NCBI GenBank assembly: GCA_002391525.1
Contig: DGFE01000175.1
Coordinates: forward strand, 1-5,283
From: Competibacteraceae bacterium UBA3908
GTDB lineage: Bacteria > Pseudomonadota > Gammaproteobacteria > Competibacterales > Competibacteraceae
Direction: 5' to 3'
DNA: 5,283 nucleotides
Part shown: in pieces, positions 1 to 5,283 of the stretch
Layout of the letters: the number at the start of each line of letters is the position of its first letter
Numbering within the stretch: the first letter of the stretch is position 1
Position numbers and translations under genes: made by a program
The notes under the pieces: generated by a model
Seen by the model: the letters and a program-made list of their open reading frames with translations, nothing else
Database searches by the model: none
What the model was told of the DNA's origin: nothing

Positions 1-19
1 AGATGTGTATAAGAGACAG
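1..19 (+). other. Tn5 mosaic-end sequencing adapter remnant
   Basis: The first 19 bases read AGATGTGTATAAGAGACAG, identical at every position to the hyperactive Tn5 mosaic end used in tagmentation library kits. The aconitase reading frame continues smoothly only from about base 20. This stretch is therefore best read as untrimmed adapter at a contig end, not as a native transposon end. No transposase or second mosaic end is present; the right edge of the window lacks the reverse-complement motif. Any ORF start placed within these bases, such as an ATG at base 5, is artificial. Confidence 0.96.
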
Positions 20-21
20 CC

Positions 22-1746
22 GCTGAAGAGATCGCCGTGTTCGAGGCGTATTTCAAAGCGCAGGGACTGTTCGGCATACCCAGGGCCGGCGAGATCGCCT
101 ACAGCCAGGTCGTCACCCTGGACCTGGCCACGGTCGGGCCGTCGCTCGCCGGTCCCAAGCGTCCGCAGGACCGCATCGAAATCGGCCAGGTCAAGCCGAC
201 CTTCACCCGGCTGTTCGGCAATCCGGTCACCGCGCCAGGCGCCGAGAGCGGCTTCAATCAGCCGGCCGAGAAGCTGAACCAGGTCTTCAAGACGAGCAAC
301 GGCATCGAGATCCGCAACGGCGACGTGCTGATCGCCGCGATCACCTCCTGCACCAACACCAGCAATCCGGGCGTGCTGCTGGCCGCCGGCCTGCTGGCGA
401 AGAAGGCGGTCGAGCGCGGCCTGACCGTCCGCAAGCACATCAAAACCTCGCTCGCCCCCGGCTCGCGCATCGTCACCGAATACCTGACCAAGACCGGGCT
501 GCTGCCCGGTCTGGAGCAACTCGGCTTCGCGGTGGCCGCCTACGGCTGCACCACCTGCATCGGCAACGCCGGCGATCTGGCGCCCGAACTCAACGAGGTC
601 ATCACCCGGAACGACCTGGTCTGCGCGGCCGTGCTGTCCGGCAACCGCAACTTCGAGGCGCGCATCCATCCCAATCTGAAGGCGAACTTCCTGGCCTCGC
701 CGCCGCTGGTGGTCGCCTACGCCCTGGCCGGCACGATGTTCAAGGACCTGACCACCGAGCCGCTGGGGCAGGACCAAGACGGCCAGGACGTGTGGCTGCG
801 CGACCTCTGGCCGTCCTCGGACGAAATTTACGCCCTGCTGAAGCACGCGATGGATCCCCAGGCGTTTGCCGCCAACTACGGCAAGGTCAAGTCCGAGCCG
901 GGCGAACTGTGGCGGCGGATCGAGAGCGTGACCGGCCAGGTGTATGCGTGGCCGCCGTCAACCTACATCGCCGAGCCGCCGTTCTTCCAGGACTTCGCGC
1001 TAACGCCCGACGCGCTGCCGGTCGTGCGGGGCGCCCGGGTGCTGGGCCTCTTCGGCGATTCGATCACCACCGACCACATCTCCCCGGCGGGCTCGATCAA
1101 GGAAACCTCGCCCGCCGGCCAGTGGCTGATCGCCAACGGCGTCACCAAGGCTGATTTCAACAGCTATGGCGCGCGCCGGGGTCATCATGAAGTGATGATG
1201 CGCGGCACCTTCGCCAACGTGCGGATCAAGAACCTGATGCTGCCCCCCGAGCCGGACGGCTCGCGCATCGAGGGCGGCCTCACGATCCACCAGCCCCGCG
1301 GCGAGCGGATGGCGATCTACGACGCGGCGATGCGCTACCTCCGGGAGGGCGTGCCGACGGTGGTCTTCGCCGGCGAGGAGTACGGCACCGGCTCCAGCCG
1401 CGACTGGGCGGCCAAGGGCACCCAGTTGCTCGGCGTCAAGGCGGTGATCGCGCGCAGCTTCGAGCGCATCCATCGCAGCAACCTGGTCGGCATGGGCGTG
1501 CTGCCGCTGCAGTTCAAGCCCGGCGACTCGTGGGAAAAGCTGCGAATCCGGGGCGACGAGACGATTGACGTCGTGCTGCCGCAGACCCTCCGCCCGCAGG
1601 GCGATGCCGCGCTCGTGCTCACGCGCGCCGATGGCCAGAAACTAACCGTCACGGTGACGTTGCGCATCGATACCGCCATCGAGATCGAGTACTACCAGAA
1701 CGGCGGCATCCTGCCGTTCGTGCTGCGCCAGTTACTCGCCGCGTGA
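22..1746 (+). CDS. acnA: Aconitate hydratase, AcnA type (5'-truncated)
   Basis: Catalyses citrate to isocitrate via cis-aconitate in the cytoplasmic TCA cycle, using a 4Fe-4S cluster. The 574 visible residues (numbered from the Ala codon at 22) cover the end of domain 2, domain 3 and the swivel domain 4. Cluster ligands are Cys110 in SCTNTSNP and Cys176/Cys179 in YGCTTCIGN. Their 66-residue spacing matches that recalled for E. coli AcnA (Cys435, 501, 504), which implies about 325 missing N-terminal residues of a roughly 900-residue protein. Other signatures are SGNRNFEARIHP (about 206-217), GDSITTDHISPAG (345-357), YGTGSSRDWAAKG (454-466, substrate-binding Ser/Arg loop) and SFERIHRSNLVGMG (479-492). 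It ends in a typical AcnA tail, YYQNGGILPFVLRQLL. The GTG at 37 is an internal Val, not a start, because the frame stays open and family-like (EEIA) back to the adapter. The truncation is an assembly edge, not a pseudogene. AcnD (2-methylisocitrate dehydratase) is a less likely alternative; no prp genes are visible. The gene lies 61 nt upstream of the next co-directional gene. Confidence 0.95.
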   Translation, partial: AEEIAVFEAYFKAQGLFGIPRAGEIAYSQVVTLDLATVGPSLAGPKRPQDRIEIGQVKPTFTRLFGNPVTAPGAESGFNQPAEKLNQVFKTSNGIEIRNGDVLIAAITSCTNTSNPGVLLAAGLLAKKAVERGLTVRKHIKTSLAPGSRIVTEYLTKTGLLPGLEQLGFAVAAYGCTTCIGNAGDLAPELNEVITRNDLVCAAVLSGNRNFEARIHPNLKANFLASPPLVVAYALAGTMFKDLTTEPLGQDQDGQDVWLRDLWPSSDEIYALLKHAMDPQAFAANYGKVKSEPGELWRRIESVTGQVYAWPPSTYIAEPPFFQDFALTPDALPVVRGARVLGLFGDSITTDHISPAGSIKETSPAGQWLIANGVTKADFNSYGARRGHHEVMMRGTFANVRIKNLMLPPEPDGSRIEGGLTIHQPRGERMAIYDAAMRYLREGVPTVVFAGEEYGTGSSRDWAAKGTQLLGVKAVIARSFERIHRSNLVGMGVLPLQFKPGDSWEKLRIRGDETIDVVLPQTLRPQGDAALVLTRADGQKLTVTVTLRIDTAIEIEYYQNGGILPFVLRQLLAA

Positions 1747-1765
1747 CCGCCGGACCCAGGCCTTG

Positions 1766-1790
1766 TTGCAGGCCAATCGCGAGCTTGCAA
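1766..1790 (+). other. Small inverted repeat between acnA and the glycohydrolase gene
   Basis: TTGCAGGC (1766-1773) can pair with GCTTGCAA (1783-1790), giving an 8-bp stem with one G-T wobble and a 9-nt loop. It sits 19 nt after the acnA stop and just before the GGAG motif of the downstream gene. No T-run follows, so it does not look like an intrinsic terminator. It could affect translation or mRNA stability, or be chance in GC-rich DNA. No promoter could be recognised in this gap. Confidence 0.25.
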
Positions 1791-1792
1791 AT

Positions 1793-1796
1793 GGAG
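1793..1796 (+). promoter_or_regulatory. Putative ribosome binding site (GGAG) for the glycohydrolase-fold gene
   Basis: GGAG lies 11 nt before the ATG at 1808, slightly long but plausible spacing. It supports the ATG at 1808 over the in-frame TTG at 1763. The TTG is further upstream, lies just before the inverted repeat, and would add a 15-residue extension with no family resemblance. Confidence 0.5.
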
Positions 1797-1807
1797 CAGA
1801 CAACGCC

Positions 1808-2896
1808 ATGCCAACCTTGACTCCTGCGGACCGGGTCCGGGGCGCCCTGTGGGGAATGTTCGTCGGCGACGCGCTGGCGATGCCGGTTCACTGGTACTAC
1901 GACGTGGCTGTCCTGCACCGGGACTTCGGTACGATCCGCGACTACCAGGCGCCGAAGGATTTTCATCCCAGCTCCATCATGGCCGTGGCCAGCACCAGCC
2001 GGGCCGGGCGCGGTTCGCAGGACGGCGAAGTGGTCGGCGGGGTGATCCTCAAGGGCAAAAAGCCGTATTGGGGTCGACCCAACACCCACTACCACCGGGG
2101 AATGCAAGCCGGCGACAACACGCTGAATCTGCTGTGCGTCCGGGTGCTGATCCGGGCCATGAATGCAGCCGGGCGCTACGATCCGGCCGATTTCCTGCGC
2201 GATTACGTGGCCTTCATGACCGCGCCAGATAGCCACAACGACACCTACGCCGAATCCTACCACCGCGATTTCTTCGCCAATTACGCCCGTGGCCTGCCGC
2301 CGGAGCGTTGCGCCGGGGCGGAAGGCCATGACACCGCCTCCATCGGCGGGCTGGTGGCGCTGCCGCCGGTGATATTCGCCACCTTGCGGTCGGGCGACCG
2401 GGCGGCGGTGGATATGGCGTTGCTGGCCCAGTTGCGCTTGACCCACCGCTCTCAAAAACTGGAACGCTACGCGCGGGCGCTGGGCGAACTGCTGGCGCGA
2501 TTGGTCCAGGAGTCCGATTCCCACATCGGACCGCTGGCCTGCACCCTCGCCGAACGGCTGGGATTTCCGGCGGCGGCGGTGATCGCGCAAGTCGAGCGCA
2601 AGCGTGGATCCGATCTCGACGTGATCGGCGGCCGCCTGAGTCCCGCCTGCTACATCGATCAATCCTTCCCGGCGGTCCTGTATCTGGCGGCGCGCTATCC
2701 GGACGATTTCGAGGCGGCTCTGATCGCCAACACGAACGCCGGCGGCGACAACTGCCATCGCGGCGCGGTGCTGGGGGCGATTCTGGGCGCGGCGCTGGGC
2801 GACGGGGCGATTCCCAAACGCTGGATTGACGGCCTGCGGGCGCGCGCCGAACTGGAAGAGGAAATCGAGACCTTCATCGCCCGGTTCGTTCCATGA
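1808..2896 (+). CDS. ADP-ribosylglycohydrolase-fold family protein
   Basis: This 362-residue protein is predicted cytoplasmic, with no signal peptide or membrane segment. The N-terminal GALWGMFVGDALAMPVHWYY (residues 12-31) is the classic opening helix of ADP-ribosylglycohydrolases (ARH/DraG), all-alpha di-metal enzymes that remove ADP-ribose from proteins or small molecules. Other conserved-looking blocks are AGDNTLN (101-107), HNDTYAESYHRDFF (143-156), GHDTASIGGLVALPP (173-187), LTHR (211-214), CYIDQSFPAVLYLA (281-294) and NTNAGGDNCHRGAVLGAILG (308-327). The length fits the family. In canonical enzymes the metal motifs are TDDT near the N-terminal third and GGDxDT near the C terminus. Here they read GDNT (102-105) and GGDNCH (312-317), so one Asp of each pair appears replaced, by Asn104 and Cys316. 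I recall similar GGDN/GGENCHRG variants in a bacterial, plant and fungal subfamily, so this looks like a subfamily trait and not decay. The substrate is unknown, and hydrolase activity should not be assumed. The start is the ATG at 1808, behind GGAG. The gene may be co-transcribed with the aconitase gene 61 nt upstream. Its 3' end overlaps a convergent small ORF by 23 nt. Confidence 0.9.
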   Translation: MPTLTPADRVRGALWGMFVGDALAMPVHWYYDVAVLHRDFGTIRDYQAPKDFHPSSIMAVASTSRAGRGSQDGEVVGGVILKGKKPYWGRPNTHYHRGMQAGDNTLNLLCVRVLIRAMNAAGRYDPADFLRDYVAFMTAPDSHNDTYAESYHRDFFANYARGLPPERCAGAEGHDTASIGGLVALPPVIFATLRSGDRAAVDMALLAQLRLTHRSQKLERYARALGELLARLVQESDSHIGPLACTLAERLGFPAAAVIAQVERKRGSDLDVIGGRLSPACYIDQSFPAVLYLAARYPDDFEAALIANTNAGGDNCHRGAVLGAILGAALGDGAIPKRWIDGLRARAELEEEIETFIARFVP

Positions 2897-2972
2897 GATA
2901 GGCGCTTGTGGTCGCCGCCAGGAGCCAGGCCAGCCAGAGAACCATCGAGAACAGCCCTGGTTTCGTCTTCAT
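2874..2972 (-). CDS. Candidate 32-residue single-span membrane micropeptide downstream of the RND pump
   Basis: The ATG at 2972-2970 opens a 33-codon frame (stop included) ending at TGA 2876-2874. It starts four bases after the pump's TGA (2979-2977), a spacing typical of translational coupling. The purine-rich pump terminus (GGGTGGATGAGG just before the ATG) could serve as ribosome binding site, though its best GAGG core is very close to the ATG. An in-frame GTG at 2984-2982 is an alternative start overlapping the pump stop. The peptide begins MKTKPG (positive, cytoplasmic side) and continues with about 21 hydrophobic residues, LFSMVLWLAWLLAATTSAYL plus Met, then ends MERTGR. This suggests one transmembrane helix or a signal-anchor. 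By analogy with AcrZ, the small helix that binds AcrB, it could be an accessory subunit, but I see no sequence similarity to AcrZ. Its last 23 nt lie antisense to the end of the glycohydrolase gene. A chance ORF is possible at this length. Confidence 0.42.
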   Translation of the reverse strand: MKTKPGLFSMVLWLAWLLAATTSAYLMERTGR

Positions 2973-2976
2973 CGCC
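2897..2976. other. Convergent intergenic gap without recognisable terminator
   Basis: Eighty bases separate the stops of the plus-strand glycohydrolase gene and the minus-strand pump gene. I see no GC-rich hairpin followed by a T-run on either strand, only short CCAGG/GCCAGG direct repeats around 2918-2930. The region is instead covered on the minus strand by the candidate micropeptide ORF. Termination may be factor-dependent or the two transcripts may overlap. Confidence 0.5.
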
Positions 2977-5283
2977 TCATCCACCCTGGCCCGATTCACC
3001 CGCTGCCGAGGCCGCTTCAGCAGGAAGCACACCCGGTGATGACGGAGACGATTCCCACCGCCCGGTCAGGTCGTACAGCAGCCCCATCAGCGCCGGCACC
3101 ACGGTCGGCGTCAGCAGCGTGGCGAACGCCAGCCCGCCGGTCAGCACCACCCCTAGGCCCTGATACAGCTCCGCGCCCTGGCCGGGAATCACCGCCAGCG
3201 GCAACATCCCCAGCACGCTGGTGGCCGCCGCCATGAAAATCGCCCGCAGCCGGTCGCGGGTCGCCCGATACAGCGCCGCGTCGTGGTCCTCCCCGAACTG
3301 GCGTTGCCGTTGCAGGGCGCGATCCACCAGCAGAATCGCGTTGTTGACCACGATGCCGGTCAGGATGATGAAGCCCAGCGCGGTGATCATGTCCACCTGT
3401 ACCGTCATGCCGAATATCCGCTGGGCGATGATGAGGCTCAGCAGGGAACCGCTGATCGCCATCGGCACCGTCGCCATGATGATCAGCGGATACCGGAACG
3501 AGCGATACAGCGCCACCAGCAACAGATAGGTGATCAGCACCGACAGCGTGAAGGCCGACGCCAGTTGCCGCAGCGTTTCCGCCAGCCGGTCGGCGGTGCC
3601 GGCCAGCCGGACCTGCGCCCCCGGCGGCAGTTCGGCCCGCAACGGAACCAGCACCTCCCGTTCGGCCCGCTCCACCAGCGCGCTCAGCGGCGCGTCCTGG
3701 GCCAGCGAGGCGATCAGGGTGACGGAACGCTCCAGATTGATATGATGAATCGCGTCCGGCCCGGTGGTTTCGCGCACCTCGGCCACGTCGCCCAGTTGAA
3801 TCGGCTGGCCGCGCCCGGTGTACAGCGGCAATTGCCGCAACTGCTCCGGGGTTTGCGCGAACACGTTTTTCAGTTCCACCGACACGTCCAGTTCGTTTTT
3901 GCCTTCCAGGAACTGCGAAGCCAGCCGTCCACCCAGCGCGGTTTCCACCAGCGCGCCCACGTCGGCCTCGGCCAGTCCCACTTCGGCCAGCCGTTCGCGG
4001 TTGGGGATGATCCGCAACTCCGCCGCGCCGGTGATGAAATTCGAGCGCACGGTGCGCACGCCCGGTAGTCGCCGCAACTGATCCGACGCCTGCCGCTCCA
4101 GTTCGCCCAGCCGGTCGAGATCGTTGGCGACGATATCCACCTCGAACTCCTTGCCGGGATCGCGGAAGATGGAGGGGCGGGTCGCCACCAGAAAGCGATA
4201 ACCGGCGAAATCGTTGCTCCGCGCCCGCAACCGCTCGACCATCGCATCCAGGCCGGCGGCGGTGGCGAATTCCGGTTTGAGCACGCTCAACACCCCGCGC
4301 ATACCGCCGGGCCGGTCCACGAACCAGGCGCGTTCGATTTCGGGTTGGGCGCGAATGAATTCCTTGAGCGGTTCGGCCTGGCGGACCGCTTCGGGCAGGC
4401 TGGTCCCCGGCAGCGGTTCGGCCCGCCAGATCACCAGATTGCGGTTGCCGTCGGGCAGGAAATCGGCAGGCGGCAGCAGGGCGAAGCTGACGCCGATCAG
4501 CGCGACCGGAATCGCCAGCACCAGCAGGCGGCGCAGGATTCGGCCCGGCCCCAGCGCCCACGCCACGGTCGCGGCCAGCCCGTTTTCCAGCCCGCCCTGC
4601 ACCCGGCGAAATACGGCGGAGGCTCGGGTCACGGCGCGGCGCAACCCGTTGCCGCCCGCTCTGTCGCCCGCCGCCTGCACCTGGCGGGCTTCGTCCGGGC
4701 TGAGGAACAGACCGGCCAGCATCGGCACCAGCGTCAGCGCCGCGAACAGCGCGAACAGCGTGGCCGCCGACAAGGCAATCGCCATGTCGGCGTACAGTTG
4801 GCCGACTTCGCCCGTCACCAGCAGCAGCGGGATGAATACCACCACGTTGGTTAAGGTGGAGCCGAGCAGCGCCGGCCATACTTCCACCGTTCCGTCGATG
4901 GCGGCGCGGACCGCGCTCTTGCCGCGCTGCAAGTGAGTGAACACGTTCTCGATGACCACGATGGCGCTGTCGACGATCATCCCGACCGAGAACGCCAGCC
5001 CGGCCAGACTGATGATGTTCAGACTTCGCCCCAGCAGCGCCATGACGCTGAACACGCTGATCAGCGTCACCGGAATCGTCACCACGACGACCGCCACGGT
5101 GCGCAGCGATCCTAGAAACAGCACCAGCGCCAGCGTCGCCAGCGCCGCGCCGGTCAGCAGGTTGCCCCACACCAGTCGCACCGCCTGGCCGACGTATTCG
5201 CTTTCGTCGTAGTTGTAGACGAAGTCAATGCCTTCGCCGGCGCGGTCGAACTGTTCCTCGAGTTCGGCGATGGCCGCCCGCAC
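2977..5283 (-). CDS. RND-family efflux transporter permease subunit (5'-truncated by the window edge)
   Basis: Inner-membrane, proton-driven exporter of the AcrB/HAE-like class, normally a trimer working with a periplasmic adaptor and an outer-membrane channel. The 768 visible residues start in the end of periplasmic loop 1 (about 1-38). Then come TM2-TM6 (about 40-195), a hydrophilic cytoplasmic linker (196-250), TM7 (about 251-271), periplasmic loop 2 (272-575), TM8-TM12 (576-737) and a Ser/Pro/Ala/Gly-rich tail (738-768). Roughly 280-300 N-terminal residues of a 1,030-1,070-residue protein lie beyond the edge. The GTG at 5283-5281 is an internal Val in a VRAAIAEL context, not a start. Family signatures are SLNIISLAGLAFSVGMIVDS (87-106) continuing AIVVIENVF in TM4, and TGIVVNNAILLVD (642-654) in TM10. 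The proton-relay positions differ from AcrB: the DD pair is Asp105-Ser106 and the TM10 Lys is Asn647, as in some other RND subgroups. Loop 2 carries GGRLASQFLEGKNELDVSVE (451-470). The substrate cannot be told. A heavy-metal (CusA/CzcA-like) role is less likely from the TM4 motif. The stop overlaps the signal region of a downstream micropeptide ORF. Confidence 0.95.
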   Translation of the reverse strand: MRAAIAELEEQFDRAGEGIDFVYNYDESEYVGQAVRLVWGNLLTGAALATLALVLFLGSLRTVAVVVVTIPVTLISVFSVMALLGRSLNIISLAGLAFSVGMIVDSAIVVIENVFTHLQRGKSAVRAAIDGTVEVWPALLGSTLTNVVVFIPLLLVTGEVGQLYADMAIALSAATLFALFAALTLVPMLAGLFLSPDEARQVQAAGDRAGGNGLRRAVTRASAVFRRVQGGLENGLAATVAWALGPGRILRRLLVLAIPVALIGVSFALLPPADFLPDGNRNLVIWRAEPLPGTSLPEAVRQAEPLKEFIRAQPEIERAWFVDRPGGMRGVLSVLKPEFATAAGLDAMVERLRARSNDFAGYRFLVATRPSIFRDPGKEFEVDIVANDLDRLGELERQASDQLRRLPGVRTVRSNFITGAAELRIIPNRERLAEVGLAEADVGALVETALGGRLASQFLEGKNELDVSVELKNVFAQTPEQLRQLPLYTGRGQPIQLGDVAEVRETTGPDAIHHINLERSVTLIASLAQDAPLSALVERAEREVLVPLRAELPPGAQVRLAGTADRLAETLRQLASAFTLSVLITYLLLVALYRSFRYPLIIMATVPMAISGSLLSLIIAQRIFGMTVQVDMITALGFIILTGIVVNNAILLVDRALQRQRQFGEDHDAALYRATRDRLRAIFMAAATSVLGMLPLAVIPGQGAELYQGLGVVLTGGLAFATLLTPTVVPALMGLLYDLTGRWESSPSSPGVLPAEAASAAGESGQGG

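Noticed and set aside
1..19. Native Tn5/IS50 mobile element end
   Set aside because: The exact synthetic mosaic-end sequence at the very first base, with no transposase gene or target duplication, fits library adapter much better.
5..277. 90-codon plus-strand ORF at the left edge
   Set aside because: Its ATG lies in the adapter and it runs out of frame over clear aconitase coding sequence. Its Arg/Ser/Pro-rich composition is that of a GC-rich frame shadow.
1000..1473. 157-codon minus-strand ORF inside acnA
   Set aside because: Antisense to the conserved swivel domain of aconitase, with no ribosome binding site or domain seen. It is explained by codon bias of the real gene.
1759..1774. GGCCT/AGGCC inverted repeat as a possible acnA terminator
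   Set aside because: Only a 5-bp stem with a 6-nt loop and no following T-run. It also competes with the longer 1766-1790 pairing.
1763..1807. TTG start extending the glycohydrolase-fold protein by 15 residues
   Set aside because: A rare start codon with no clear ribosome site. Family similarity begins only after the ATG at 1808, which has GGAG upstream.
1649..2758. 369-codon minus-strand ORF opposite the glycohydrolase gene
   Set aside because: It has no recognisable domain and a low-complexity Gly/Arg/Val/His-rich composition. It lies antisense to a protein with strong family motifs; stop-free antisense frames are common in GC-rich codon usage.
3017..5170. 717-codon minus-strand ORF in another frame of the RND gene
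   Set aside because: The Gly/Arg/Ala-rich translation lacks membrane segments or domains. The overlapping frame carries unmistakable RND transmembrane motifs, so this is a shifted-frame shadow.

Overview
The window is GC-rich, with strong G/C preference at third codon positions, and is almost entirely coding. The protein sequences (an AcnA-type aconitase and an RND inner-membrane pump) suggest a proteobacterium, probably a gammaproteobacterium. That placement is inferred from sequence style, and no marker gene is present to prove it.

Layout: (1) Bases 1-19 are an exact copy of the 19-bp Tn5 mosaic end used in transposase-based library kits. The window therefore starts at a contig end with untrimmed adapter, and native sequence begins near base 20. 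(2) 22-1746 (+) is the C-terminal two thirds of an AcnA-type aconitase with all three 4Fe-4S cysteines; its 5' end is lost to the contig break. (3) A 61-nt gap with a modest hairpin and a GGAG motif leads to (4) 1808-2896 (+), a complete 362-residue protein of the ADP-ribosylglycohydrolase fold, in which two acidic metal-site positions appear altered. (5) An 80-nt gap separates this gene from a convergent minus-strand unit. (6) 2977-5283 (-) is the last 768 codons of an RND efflux permease, running off the right edge. (7) Four bases after its stop codon, an overlooked 32-codon minus-strand ORF (2972-2874) encodes a Lys-rich N terminus followed by one hydrophobic segment. It is a candidate small membrane protein co-expressed with the pump, and its end overlaps the glycohydrolase gene by 23 nt.

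How the genes may work together: the aconitase and glycohydrolase genes are co-directional and close, so they may share a transcript, but no biochemical link is evident. The pump and the small ORF form a separate convergent unit. A membrane-fusion partner would be expected upstream of the pump, beyond the right edge. No RNA genes, CRISPR arrays, insertion sequences or convincing intrinsic terminators were seen. The most interesting points are the candidate pump-associated micropeptide, the altered metal motifs of the glycohydrolase-fold protein, and the altered proton-relay residues of the pump.
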